In this document: positions 41,833-50,331 of the stretch, one piece after another | How the letters are laid out: each line of letters begins with the position of its first letter | Numbering within the stretch: position 1 is the stretch's first letter | Source: Streptomyces griseorubiginosus | Lineage (GTDB): Bacteria > Actinomycetota > Actinomycetes > Streptomycetales > Streptomycetaceae | Reading direction: 5' to 3' | DNA: 64,000 nucleotides | Assembly (NCBI RefSeq): GCF_001514195.1 | Contig: NZ_KQ948743.1 | Location: 62,001 to 126,000 of the forward strand | The notes under the pieces: generated by a model | Database searches by the model: none | The model's input: the letters and a program-made list of their open reading frames with translations, nothing else | What the model was told of the DNA's origin: nothing | Made by a program: the position numbers and the translations under genes

Positions 41833-42827
41833 GCGCACCCACCGTGGACGTGCACGCGCACGTCCTGCTGCCCGAGGTCGACGCCCTGGTCGCGGGCCTG
41901 CCGGGACTGGCCGAGGCCCGGGCCCTCGACGCCCGCCGCAACGGCCCCGCGGCCCTCGCCGTCAGCGGCCCCATGGTCCGCGAGCGTGCCCCGAGAATGA
42001 CCGACGTCACCGCGCGGCTGGCCGCGATGGACGCCCAGGGCGTGGACGTGCAGCTGGTCAGCCCCTCCCCCTCGCACTACCACTACTGGGCGGACGAGGA
42101 GACCGCCGAGAAGGTCTTCCGGCGCGCCAACGAGGCGACGGCAGCACACTGCGCCCAGGCACCCGGACGGCTCCACGGACTCGGTCTCGTCCCCCTGCAA
42201 CACCCCGAGCAGGCCGTACGCGCCCTCGAACACGCCCTGGAACAGGGCCTGTCGGGTGTCGAGATCTCCAGCCACGCCCCCGGTCGCGAACTGTCCGACC
42301 CGGCGTACGAACCCTTGTGGACCCGCGCCGCGCAGAGGGGCGCGATCGTCTTCCTGCACCCCTTCGGCTGCACACTCGACGAGCGGCTCGACCAGTGGTA
42401 TCTGTCCAACGTCGTGGGCCAGCCGGTGGAGAACGCGGTCGCGCTGTCGCACCTCATCTTCTCCGGCGTGCTGGACCGGCACCCCGGGCTGAAGCTGATC
42501 GCCGCCCACGGCGGCGGCTACCTGCCCACCCACATCGGCCGCTCCGACCACGCATGGTCCGCCCGCTCCGACGCGGGCGCAGGCTGCGCCCATCTGCCCA
42601 GCAGCTATCTCAAGCGCCTGTACTTCGACTCCCTCGTCCACGACCCGCACGTCCTGCGGGAGCTCGTGCGGGTGGCCGGCGCCGACCGCGTCCTGCTGGG
42701 CTCCGACTACGCCTTCGACATGGGCACCGAGGACCCCGTCGCCGCTCTGCGCGCCGCCCGGCTGCCCGATTCCGACTTCCACGCCATACGCGGCGCGAAC
42801 GCCGCCGCGCTTCTCGACCTCGCCTGA
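41829..42827 (+). CDS. Amidohydrolase family protein (ACMSD-like decarboxylase/hydrolase)
   Basis: TIM-barrel metal enzyme of 332 residues of the amidohydrolase-2 group, which includes ACMS decarboxylase and resorcylate decarboxylases. Visible ligands are the HxH of VDVHAHV at about residues 8-10, His in IVFLHPFG, His in IAAHGGGY and Asp in LLGSDYAFD. The GTG start overlaps the preceding stop by 4 bp. In meta-cleavage pathways such enzymes decarboxylate or hydrolyse ring-fission products. The exact reaction is not determinable. Confidence 0.87.
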   Translation: MSAPTVDVHAHVLLPEVDALVAGLPGLAEARALDARRNGPAALAVSGPMVRERAPRMTDVTARLAAMDAQGVDVQLVSPSPSHYHYWADEETAEKVFRRANEATAAHCAQAPGRLHGLGLVPLQHPEQAVRALEHALEQGLSGVEISSHAPGRELSDPAYEPLWTRAAQRGAIVFLHPFGCTLDERLDQWYLSNVVGQPVENAVALSHLIFSGVLDRHPGLKLIAAHGGGYLPTHIGRSDHAWSARSDAGAGCAHLPSSYLKRLYFDSLVHDPHVLRELVRVAGADRVLLGSDYAFDMGTEDPVAALRAARLPDSDFHAIRGANAAALLDLA

Positions 42828-42840
42828 GGAGGCCCCCCAC

Positions 42841-43779
42841 ATGTCCCACCGCTTGCTCACCCACCTGCGGCACGTCGACCTCGCCGTGCCCGACTACGAC
42901 AAGCAGCTCGACTTCTACGCCGGCGTCTGGGGCCTGACCAAGGTCGCCGAGGACTCCGGCATCTCCTTCCTCGCCGCCGAGGGCAGCCCCGAGCAGTATG
43001 TCGTCCGGCTGCGCAAGGCGGACGAGAAGCGCCTCGACCTCGTCTCCTACGGCGCCGCGAGCGCCACCGACGTGGACACGCTGGCTGAACAACTCCTCGC
43101 GGGCGGCGTGCAGTTGATTACTCAGCCGGGCAAGGTGGAGACGCCCGGCGGCGGTTATGGCTTCCGCTTCTTCGACGTCGACGGGCGCACCATCGAGGTC
43201 TCCGCCGACGTCGAGGTACGGCAGCACCGCAAGATCGAGGAGAAGGAGTCGATCCCGGTCAAGCTGTCGCACGTCGTCCTCAACTCGCCGGACCTGGACA
43301 AGACCAGGGCGTGGTACGAGGAGCACCTCGGATTCCGGCTGTCCGACACGCTCGGCCACCCGCACGTCGGCGACGTCATGCACTTCATGCGGATCAGCAA
43401 CCAGCACCACTCCATGGCCATCGCCAAGGGACCGCACACCTCGCTGCACCACGTCTCCTTCGAGATGCGTGGCATCGACGAGTACATGCGCGGCTCCGGC
43501 CGTGTGATGCGCGCCGGCTTCAAGAAGATCTGGGGGCCAGGCCGGCACATGGCGGGCGACAACACGTTCACCTACTTCCTCGACCCGCACGGCAACACCG
43601 TTGAGTACACGACGGAGTTGGAGCTCCTGGACGAGGACACCTGGCACCCGCACGTCTACGACTTCTCCCAGCCCGAGGTCACCGACCAGTGGGGCACCGC
43701 CAACCCGATGAACGAACTGGTCACCAAGGAGTCCTTCAACGACGTCGACCGCGGAGTGTTCGTCGCCCCGCCGGCCTGA
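42841..43779 (+). CDS. Extradiol ring-cleavage dioxygenase (VOC family, type I)
   Basis: Two-domain vicinal-oxygen-chelate dioxygenase of 312 residues. Domain 1 (about 8-125) is degenerate. Domain 2 (about 140-260) carries the likely Fe(II) ligands: His in KLSHVVLNS, His in SLHHVSFEM and Glu in NTVEYTTEL. The spacing is that of catechol 2,3-dioxygenase and 2,3-dihydroxybiphenyl dioxygenase. It opens a catechol-type ring beside one hydroxyl using O2. It starts 13 bp after the amidohydrolase. A hairpin follows before the next gene. Confidence 0.9.
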   Translation: MSHRLLTHLRHVDLAVPDYDKQLDFYAGVWGLTKVAEDSGISFLAAEGSPEQYVVRLRKADEKRLDLVSYGAASATDVDTLAEQLLAGGVQLITQPGKVETPGGGYGFRFFDVDGRTIEVSADVEVRQHRKIEEKESIPVKLSHVVLNSPDLDKTRAWYEEHLGFRLSDTLGHPHVGDVMHFMRISNQHHSMAIAKGPHTSLHHVSFEMRGIDEYMRGSGRVMRAGFKKIWGPGRHMAGDNTFTYFLDPHGNTVEYTTELELLDEDTWHPHVYDFSQPEVTDQWGTANPMNELVTKESFNDVDRGVFVAPPA

Positions 43780-43799
43780 CCGGCGAAGCCCCTCAGTCC

Positions 43800-43851
43800 C
43801 CGGGGGCGCGGTGGCCCTGTCACCGCCCTGACTCCCTCGCCGCGCCCCCGG
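43800..43851 (+). terminator. Hairpin between dioxygenase and second FAH gene
   Basis: CCGGGGGCGCGG (43800-43811) pairs with CCGCGCCCCCGG (43840-43851) over 12 bp, with a smaller stem in the loop. No T-tract, so it may attenuate or stabilise the transcript rather than terminate it. Confidence 0.45.
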
Positions 43852-43887
43852 CCTTCGCACCCGCCCCTCACGCCGACAGGAAGCTCC

Positions 43888-44859
43888 ATGCGTTTCGCCG
43901 CGTACGAGTACCGCAACCGACGCCACGTGGCCGTCGTCGAAGAGGACGGCACCCTCTACCCGCTCCCTGGTGTCGACTCCCTGACCGCCCTGCTCGCCCA
44001 GGTCGGCGGACTGGCCGAGTTGCTGGAGGCGGGGTCCACCACGCTCGACACACCCGCCGGCCCCCACGTCTCCGAGGTACGGCTGCTGCCCCCGCTCCAG
44101 CCGCCCACCGTGCGGGACTTCGTCACCTTCGAGGAGCATGTCGAGGGCGTACGACGATCGGTGGACGGAGCCGCCGGAGTACCGGAACAGTGGTACGCGG
44201 CCCCGACCTTCTACTTCACCAACCCCTACGCGGTGTACGGCCCGCACGACGACATTCCCGTACCGCCCGGCTCGACCTCGCTCGACTTCGAACTCGAAGT
44301 GGCCGCCGTGATCGGCACGGAGGGCCGCGATCTCACACCCGAGCGGGCCCGCGACCACATCATCGGCTACACGATCTTCAACGACTGGTCGGCACGCGAC
44401 CTGCAGTCCGCGGAGATGAAGACGGGCCTCGGCCCCTGCAAGGGCAAGGACACCGCCACCACGCTGGGCCCGTACCTGGTCACCGCTGACGAACTGGACA
44501 AGTACCGGGACGAGGAGGGCTTCCTACGACTCGCCCTCACCGCTTCCCTCAACGGCGAGACCGTCGGCACGGACCTCCTGTCCAACATGAGCTGGACCTT
44601 CGAGGAGATGGTCGCCTACGCCTCGCGGGGCACCCTCGTCCGTCCCGGCGACGTCCTCGGCTCCGGCACCTGCGGCAACGGCGGCTGCCTCGCCGAACTG
44701 TGGGGCGTACGCGGCGAGCAGGACCCGCCCCCGCTGAAGCCCGGCGACACGGTCACCCTCACCGTGGAAGGCATCGGCAGCGTCTCCAACACGGTAGTCG
44801 CCGGGGCCACCCCGGTGCCGCTGCCGACCGGCCGACGCCGCTCCCGGGAGCGGCCGTGA
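43888..44859 (+). CDS. Fumarylacetoacetate hydrolase family protein (second of operon)
   Basis: FAH-fold enzyme of 323 residues, related to but distinct from the first gene of the operon. The catalytic domain spans about 70-300: VRDFVTFEEHVEG, metal acids in DFELEVAAVIGTEG, Asp in FNDWSARDLQ and a C-terminal GSGTCGNGGCLAE. In meta-cleavage routes this subgroup acts as acylpyruvate hydrolase or hydratase. It overlaps the SDR gene by 4 bp. A Gly/Cys-rich loop (TCGNGGC) is the most distinctive feature. Confidence 0.87.
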   Translation: MRFAAYEYRNRRHVAVVEEDGTLYPLPGVDSLTALLAQVGGLAELLEAGSTTLDTPAGPHVSEVRLLPPLQPPTVRDFVTFEEHVEGVRRSVDGAAGVPEQWYAAPTFYFTNPYAVYGPHDDIPVPPGSTSLDFELEVAAVIGTEGRDLTPERARDHIIGYTIFNDWSARDLQSAEMKTGLGPCKGKDTATTLGPYLVTADELDKYRDEEGFLRLALTASLNGETVGTDLLSNMSWTFEEMVAYASRGTLVRPGDVLGSGTCGNGGCLAELWGVRGEQDPPPLKPGDTVTLTVEGIGSVSNTVVAGATPVPLPTGRRRSRERP

Positions 44860-45602
44860 CCGACCTGCACCGCCCAAGGCTCCTCGGGAAGGTCGTCGTG
44901 GTCACCGGCGCGGCCCGCGGCCAGGGCGCCGCCGAGGCCGAGGCCCTCACCCGCGAGGGCGCCCAGGTCATCGCCACGGACGTGACCGAAGCCCCGGGCT
45001 GCCGCCGACTGGACGTCACCAGCGAGAAGGACTGGGCCGAACTCGCCGCCGAACTGGGTGAGACGTACGACCAGATCCACGGCCTTGTGAACAACGCCGG
45101 CATCACCTGGCGAGCCCGCCTCGACGAGGTACGCCCCGAGGACATGGCCCGCGTCCACGCGGTCAACGTGACAGGTCCTCTCCTGGGCATCCAGCACCTG
45201 GCACCGCTGATGCACCCCGGGGCATCCATCGTGAACGTCGGCTCCTCGGCGGCCCTGACCGCCCACTACCCGGTCGCCTACACCGCCAGCAAATGGGCAC
45301 TGCGGGGCCTGTCGGCCACCGCCGCCATGGAACTCGGCCCACGCGGCATCCGCGTGAACACCATCCACCCCGGCTACATCGAGACCGAGATGACCGCTTC
45401 CGCCGCACCCGCCTTCCGCGAGGCCAACCTCGCAGGAACACCTCTCGGACGCACCGGAACCGTCGACGACATCACCCCCCTCGTCACGTTCCTCCTCTCC
45501 GACGAGTCGTCCTTCATCACCGGCGCCGAGATCCCCGTGGACGGAGGCCTCACCGCGCACGGCGGCGCCAAGCCGATCTCGGATGCCGTACGCACCTCGT
45601 AG
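44856..45602 (+). CDS. Short-chain dehydrogenase/reductase
   Basis: Classical SDR of 248 residues. The NAD(P)-binding glycine motif VTGAARGQG, the NNAG strand motif, the catalytic Ser in NVGSSAALT and the YTASK (Tyr-x-x-x-Lys) active site are all present. It oxidises or reduces an alcohol or ketone intermediate. The GTG at 44856 lies in a 4-bp overlap with the FAH gene, with GGGAG upstream. Last gene of the operon. Confidence 0.9.
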   Translation: MTDLHRPRLLGKVVVVTGAARGQGAAEAEALTREGAQVIATDVTEAPGCRRLDVTSEKDWAELAAELGETYDQIHGLVNNAGITWRARLDEVRPEDMARVHAVNVTGPLLGIQHLAPLMHPGASIVNVGSSAALTAHYPVAYTASKWALRGLSATAAMELGPRGIRVNTIHPGYIETEMTASAAPAFREANLAGTPLGRTGTVDDITPLVTFLLSDESSFITGAEIPVDGGLTAHGGAKPISDAVRTS

Positions 45603-45671
45603 TGCTTCGTTCGGTTCGTCGCGTGGGCTTCGGGCGGGCGAACACCTCCGGGAGCACAGACGGAGGGCGCA

Positions 45672-45854
45672 TCAGGGGCTGGAAACGCCTGATGGCACCC
45701 GGCCCCGGCAGTCGCTGCTGACGTCGGCGTGGGAGACGGGGGCGGGCGGGGACGGTGCGGAGGTACTTCTCGCGGACAGGAACCAACAGGTGACTGTCCC
45801 GGCCACAGCGGCCGCAACGACGATGAAGCCAACGCGGCGCTGTCCGCGGTTCAC
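45672..45854 (-). CDS. Small membrane protein, coupled to SMI1 cluster
   Basis: A 60-residue frame starting GTG in a GTGA overlap with the upstream gene. One hydrophobic segment (VGFIVVAAAVAGTVTCWFL, about residues 8-26) is followed by a Ser/Pro-rich outside region. No family recognised. Evidence for coding is the coupling to the upstream frame and the clean membrane segment. Confidence 0.45.
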   Translation of the reverse strand: MNRGQRRVGFIVVAAAVAGTVTCWFLSARSTSAPSPPAPVSHADVSSDCRGRVPSGVSSP

Positions 45855-46246
45855 GGCCGCACTCCCACCGCGATGTCGAGCGCGCCCTCGTGCATGCCGG
45901 CGCCCGTGACGATGCCGTGCCGCCCGCGTGCTGCGCCGATCGCCCGATCCTGCACGGAGACCGACAGGCTCCACTCCGGCTCATGGCTCATGGCGTGCAG
46001 CACTTCCGGCCACGGCCTGCCGGTGTCGTCGCTGCGCGCGGGCAGCCGGATGTCGAGGAGCAGCGAGCCCACGGCGGCCCCGCCGGACACGGACACCGGC
46101 ACCCCCGTACGACGCATCACGTCGCCGTTCGGTCCGCCGATCCGCACCGTGGCCGTGAGCGGGGTGCTCGGTTCGATGTCCAGGCCTGCCGAAATGCGCA
46201 GCTCTGCTCCGTCCAGGCCGAAGCCCTGGACCGTCAGCCGCGGCAC
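45851..46246 (-). CDS. Hypothetical protein between SMI1-like and membrane genes
   Basis: A frame of about 131 residues with a beta-rich look: LTVQGFGLDGAELRISAGLD, TPLTATVRIGGPNGDVMRR and GGAAVGSLLLDIRLPARSDD. The GTG start at 46246 overlaps the end of the SMI1-like gene by 13 bp and has no Shine-Dalgarno, which suggests reinitiation. It could instead be the continuation of the upstream protein after a frameshift. Function unknown. Confidence 0.4.
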   Translation of the reverse strand: MPRLTVQGFGLDGAELRISAGLDIEPSTPLTATVRIGGPNGDVMRRTGVPVSVSGGAAVGSLLLDIRLPARSDDTGRPWPEVLHAMSHEPEWSLSVSVQDRAIGAARGRHGIVTGAGMHEGALDIAVGVRP

Positions 46247-46869
46247 GGGCGGGTTGTCGGGACGGTGGCGTCCGGGCCATGGATCCAGGTGACCGCCGGG
46301 CTCTCGGCCCGTGCGTGCTCCATGGCGTCCCAGTGGTCGTCGAGGTATTCCCAAGGGTCCTCGCCGGCGTCGTCCAACTCTTCCTCGGTGCGCGTGTCCA
46401 GATAGCGCGAGTGCGGATGCCCCGCGACCCCTGGGATGTCGGCGGGACGGTCCGCCGGGTCGCCGAGCATGCGGAGGACGAACTCGGCCATCCCGTAGGG
46501 CAGTTCGAACGCCGTTCCGCTGCGGTGACCGACGACCACGACCGGCCAGGCATCGGGGCTCTCGCCCGTTCTGCGCCAGTGGAGGTCGTGGCCCGACTGC
46601 GTGGTGCCCCACCGCAGCAGCGATCCCTCGGCGGGCCAGGGCGCGAACCGCTCGGACCCGTGAAAGGTCCGCAGCTCGGTCTCCTCGCCGCCTCCCGCGG
46701 GAGCGCGCACCCCGATCAGCCCGTCGAGGCTGCCGTAGCCGTACGTGTCGACGAAGTCCCGGAAGTCACCGGGCAGTTCGGTACCGAGAGCGAGGTGTGT
46801 CTGCCGCCAGGGCTGCGGGTCCGGCGCCGTTCGGGGCGGCTGAAGCAGCTCGGTGAGACGGATCACCAT
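46234..46869 (-). CDS. SMI1/KNR4 (SUKH) family protein
   Basis: Cytosolic protein of 211 residues. LGTELPGDFRDFVDTYGYGS, DGLIGVRAP, FAPWPAEGSLLRWGTTQSGH and DAWPVVVVGHRSGTAFELPY are the typical SUKH pattern. SUKH proteins often serve as immunity partners of polymorphic toxins or as loose regulatory domains; no toxin gene is adjacent. The start at 46869 opens the domain (MVIRLTELLQPP); the frame is open upstream but reads like non-coding sequence. It is coupled to two further small genes downstream. Confidence 0.75.
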   Translation of the reverse strand: MVIRLTELLQPPRTAPDPQPWRQTHLALGTELPGDFRDFVDTYGYGSLDGLIGVRAPAGGGEETELRTFHGSERFAPWPAEGSLLRWGTTQSGHDLHWRRTGESPDAWPVVVVGHRSGTAFELPYGMAEFVLRMLGDPADRPADIPGVAGHPHSRYLDTRTEEELDDAGEDPWEYLDDHWDAMEHARAESPAVTWIHGPDATVPTTRPCRG

Positions 46870-47570
46870 GGGGTGCACAGGTCTCCTACTCGGGCCACAT
46901 CGCCATGGCGATGTCGACAGTGCTCGGCTGCATCCTTTCGTCACGCCCGCCCCCGGTCGTGCAGCCGGTCCGGCACGTCGGCGTCGTGCGCGGGCCGCAT
47001 CCGCAACCCGGTGCCAGACCACCGGTACGCCCACCGGCCGACACGGCTGGAGCACGACCATCAACGCCCAACCACACCCCCCTTCCGGCTGCCGTCGTCG
47101 GCCGCGATCGGCAGCCTTGTGCCCTCCTCCGGTATCTGCAGGTCATTTGCCGTAAAGCACATGGCCCCCGCGCTACCTCGCCACCTGTCCCGGACCGCCC
47201 TGACCGGGCTGTCCGCGGAACAGCTACCGCCATCGGCGCCCTCGTCGTCGGCGCGATCTTGGCCTGGCCGCGCGAACACATCTGACCCGGTGCCAGCACG
47301 CGGCGGGGGCGGCGCACACAGTCGCCGCCCTCCTGCCCGTCGGCGCGCCCGGGGGCAGCTATCTCCTCATGGCCATCAACGGCAGTCGGGCCGTGGGAGC
47401 GGTGGACGAAAGCGCGTCGCCCGAGACCCGGGAGCCCCGGCCCGCCCCTTACCCAGAGTGGTTCGCGAGCCGTTCGAAGGGTCGTGCAATGATGGGCGGG
47501 AGAGTGCCCGCAGGGGGCGGGCGGCGTTCCACCGTGAGCGCACACAACGGGGTGCGGGGACGGACCTGTC
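46870..47570. other. Intergenic region, no recognised gene
   Basis: 700 bp between divergent genes. Plus-strand fragments such as AHTVAALLPVGAPGGSYLLM look like coding debris but have no complete frame. No terminator or operator was evident. Confidence 0.35.
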
Positions 47571-48329
47571 ATGACCAGTCGGTTGCTCATGTCCTACAAC
47601 GCGCAGGCCAAACGGGCCGCGGTGACGGTGCGGGAGCCTATGGGCGTGGTCGGCTCCACCCGGGCCACGCCGATCCTGGATCACGACGACCCGCTGGTCG
47701 GGGCGGTCGCGCGCCGGGTGCTGAGCGAGGCCACGCCGCGTGACGCGCTGCGGACCGCGCACCGGATCATCGCAAGGGACGTACGGCCCGTGTACTCGGT
47801 GGAGGACCGTCGGCGCGTGTCGCGGACGCTGCGGCTGCGGCGCGGCTCGTGCAGTCAGCGGATGGCGGCGCTGGAGGCGGTCGCGCGGGCGGTCCGGGTA
47901 CGGACGCGGGTGCGCGGGCTGCTGGTCGACGGAACCTTCTGGTATCCCCGGTTCCCTCGGCTGAAGCCGTTCGTGCCGGAGCAGGTCCTGCTGGCCTGGC
48001 CGGAGTTCAAGATCAGCGGCGCCTGGGTCCCCATCGGCGACCTCTTCGACTCCCCCGCCCTTGGGGGCGACGGCGAGGGCTTCGCCAACAGGGGCGGGGA
48101 GACCCTCTTCGACGCGGTGGCCCGTACGGGCGTCCGCTGGGACGCCTGCGGCACCGAGGCCGGCCCCGTCTGCGACCTCTCCGCCCGGGTCGTCGCCGAC
48201 CTCGGCCACTTCGACGACCGCGACGAACTCTTCACCCGCCACGGCCAGACCCTGTGCTGGACAGCCCGCACCCTCGGCGAACCGGTGCTCGGCCGCTGGA
48301 GCGCGGGAGCGACCCACCCGGCCGCCTGA
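47571..48329 (+). CDS. Transglutaminase-like protein
   Basis: Protein of 252 residues. The central region LRLRRGSCSQRMAALEAVAR and VRTRVRGLLVDGTFWYPRFP has the Cys and following helix-strand pattern of the transglutaminase-like fold used for amide chemistry. A partner His/Asp is not obvious, so activity is uncertain. The ATG at 47571 has GGGGACGGA upstream. It stands alone. Confidence 0.6.
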   Translation: MTSRLLMSYNAQAKRAAVTVREPMGVVGSTRATPILDHDDPLVGAVARRVLSEATPRDALRTAHRIIARDVRPVYSVEDRRRVSRTLRLRRGSCSQRMAALEAVARAVRVRTRVRGLLVDGTFWYPRFPRLKPFVPEQVLLAWPEFKISGAWVPIGDLFDSPALGGDGEGFANRGGETLFDAVARTGVRWDACGTEAGPVCDLSARVVADLGHFDDRDELFTRHGQTLCWTARTLGEPVLGRWSAGATHPAA

Positions 48330-48389
48330 CCACCCCATCCGCCCGGTCCACCACCGAGCCACGCGCGCCTCGCTCACGGGCGCGCTCCG

Positions 48390-48752
48390 TCACCCACCGA
48401 GGAGGGCCAGCACCTTCTGCACCGCCGCTCCCACCGGAACGCCGATGTCGCCGACCACCGCGGCGACCCCAGCGATGGATGTCAGCGCCCGCCGCAGCAC
48501 ACCCGGCTGCACCGGTTCGCCCGTCCCGATGGCGTCCAACGCGCCGTCGAGGACCTCGCGGTCGTCGGCCGATACCCGACCCCGGAGGCTCTCGACCGCC
48601 CGGATCAGGTCCTGGAACTCGACCTGTTGGTGCACGGGACCGTTGTTGAGGTTCTGGTTGTGATTCTTGACGATGCCTATGTGCCCGGATCCGCCGTGGA
48701 TGTTCACGACGTCACCGATCTGGACATCGCCGCGGTTCGCGTCGTCGTTCAC
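48390..48752 (-). CDS. Hypothetical protein with N-terminal Gly/Asn-rich motif
   Basis: Protein of 120 residues. The N-terminal segment QIGDVVNIHGGSGHIGIVKN is rich in Gly, Asn and His and resembles the C-terminal segment of the upstream gene's product. An acidic helix (FQDLIRAVESLRGRVSADDR) and a hydrophobic C-terminal stretch (SIAGVAAVVGDIGVPVGAAV) follow. The GTG start lies in a GTGA overlap with the upstream gene. Such terminal motifs resemble amyloid-type signalling motifs of actinobacteria; no function is established. Confidence 0.65.
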   Translation of the reverse strand: MNDDANRGDVQIGDVVNIHGGSGHIGIVKNHNQNLNNGPVHQQVEFQDLIRAVESLRGRVSADDREVLDGALDAIGTGEPVQPGVLRRALTSIAGVAAVVGDIGVPVGAAVQKVLALLGG

Positions 48753-49267
48753 CGTCCGACCTTTCCGATGTTGTGGCCGCCGCCGAACATGTTGATCTTG
48801 TCTCCCAGGTGGAAGTTCTCGACTCTGACGTGGAATTCCGCGGCAGGGTCGTCGAGGGCGTCCATGATCTGGTGCACGAGGCGCCCCACCTCCTGCGGGT
48901 CCCTGCTGATGAGCACGGTGAACGGATGGCCTGCCGTCTCGATGACCAGGGCGTAGTAGGTCCGTTTGACCAGGACCGATATCAGCCGGGCGAGGGAGAC
49001 GAGCAGCAGCACGGCGAAGACGGTCACCAGCGCGACACGCGACTCCCGCTCCGCGGAAACTCCCGAGGTGAAGAGCGCGAAGTCGACGAACAGCAGCACG
49101 ATCGCCGCGATCAGGAGGTACCCGGCGCACCGGCCGGCCGTCCTGCGCCGGTTCGGAGTGACGCGTACCGCCGCGGCCCGGGTGATGGTGCGCAGCTGAT
49201 ACACCTCTCCGCCCACCCGCAGAATCCGCCGGCTGACCCGGACGTCGATGATCTCCTGCTCGGCCAC
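48749..49267 (-). CDS. DUF6232-like membrane protein with C-terminal Gly/Asn-rich motif
   Basis: Protein of about 172 residues. An N-terminal beta region (IIDVRVSRRILRVGGEVYQL) precedes two membrane segments (CAGYLLIAAIVLLFVDFALF and VALVTVFAVLLLVSLARLIS). A cytosolic domain (YYALVIETAGHPFTVLISRD) follows. The C-terminal tail GDKINMFGGGHNIGKV aligns without gaps to the N-terminal motif of the next protein. The GTG at 49267 has GGGGGA upstream; a GTG 27 bp earlier is an alternative. Confidence 0.7.
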   Translation of the reverse strand: MAEQEIIDVRVSRRILRVGGEVYQLRTITRAAAVRVTPNRRRTAGRCAGYLLIAAIVLLFVDFALFTSGVSAERESRVALVTVFAVLLLVSLARLISVLVKRTYYALVIETAGHPFTVLISRDPQEVGRLVHQIMDALDDPAAEFHVRVENFHLGDKINMFGGGHNIGKVGR

Positions 49268-49418
49268 AACGGATCCCCCGAATTGGTCCGCCACTCTCCC
49301 CCGTCACGAAAAGGATCCTCTTCGATCACCCCCTCAACAAGAGAAGCGGGAAATCCAGAATTCGCTGATTCTTGCGACCCGGAGCTCGGGGGTCACGCCT
49401 GCAGCGTGCCCCGGCCGT

Positions 49419-50317
49419 CACTGAGCTTCTTCAGCGTTGCGGCTCAAGCGTGAGGTTGGCCTTGGCGATTGCCGTCATTCGATTTGGGCTGCACCGGGAC
49501 CTGCGGAGGATGCGCCAGGATTTCAAGCGGGCGACGCCGCGTTCGACCGGTGCTCGCGCGGCGGCCAGTGCCCGGTTGAGGGCCTTTTCGGTAGAGGTGG
49601 GTTCCTGCAGGGGCCTGTATTTGATACCGGTGGTCAGCCAGGGGCCGCCACCCTGGTAGGCGAGATCGGCCAGGATGGGAACGCCTGGCGCTCGCAGATC
49701 CGGATGATCCGGTGCGTGCGTGCGGGCGGGCGGGCGGCGGTCAGGTCGTGGGTGCAGCCCGGCAAAGCGGGCGAGAGCCACAGCAGCCGGCCGCCGGGAT
49801 CGGTGACCACCCGGACGTTCACTCCGTGCCTGCGGTGCTTGTGGGAATAGTCGGCCCGTCCGTCGCCGTCCCGGTCGTACTCGGCACGTGTGCCGTCCAG
49901 CAGGACGAAGTCCGCATCGGCCTCGCGCGAGACCGTCAGCAGACCGGGCGCTCGCTCGGCGAGCAGGTCGATGACGGCGCTGGTACAGGCGTGGGCGGTG
50001 GACTCGTTGATCCCGAACCCGGCGGCGATCTTCGCGAGAGTGGTGTGCTCACGTAGGTACACCAGTGCCACCGTCGCGCGCTGGGACGGGTGGAGCTTGC
50101 AGCGGCGGTCGCCCTCACGGGTGACGATCAGCAAGGTCACCCACTCCACGAGGGCATGCGGTAGGTCGAGTGCGGCAGGATGGAGATGGATGACCAACGA
50201 GGTCTTCGAGCAACGTGATTCAGACGTCAGACAACTCGATCAACAGCCCGGAGGCCTCGCTCGTTGCGGCTTCACGGTCCATCACCTGATCGGCAGCCAA
50301 CTCGAAGAAGCTCACTG
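49419..50317 (-). mobile_element. IS5-type insertion sequence with frameshifted transposase
   Basis: The ends carry inverted repeats: CACTGAGCTTCTTC (49419-49432) and the complement of CAGTGAGCTTCTTC (50304-50317), 13 of 14 matching. Inside, on the minus strand, a frame from 50197 encodes the transposase N-terminal half (HPSQRATVALVYLREHTTLA, DGTRAEYDRDGDGRADYSHK). After the RIIRICER segment near 49692 the reading continues in another frame: VPILADLAYQGGGPW, then ALAAARAPVERGVARLKSWR and a stop near 49432. One base indel breaks the DDE transposase, so the copy is probably dead unless frameshifting restores it. No target duplication was recognised. Confidence 0.85.
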
Positions 50318-50331
50318 AGCCCGTTCCGGCC

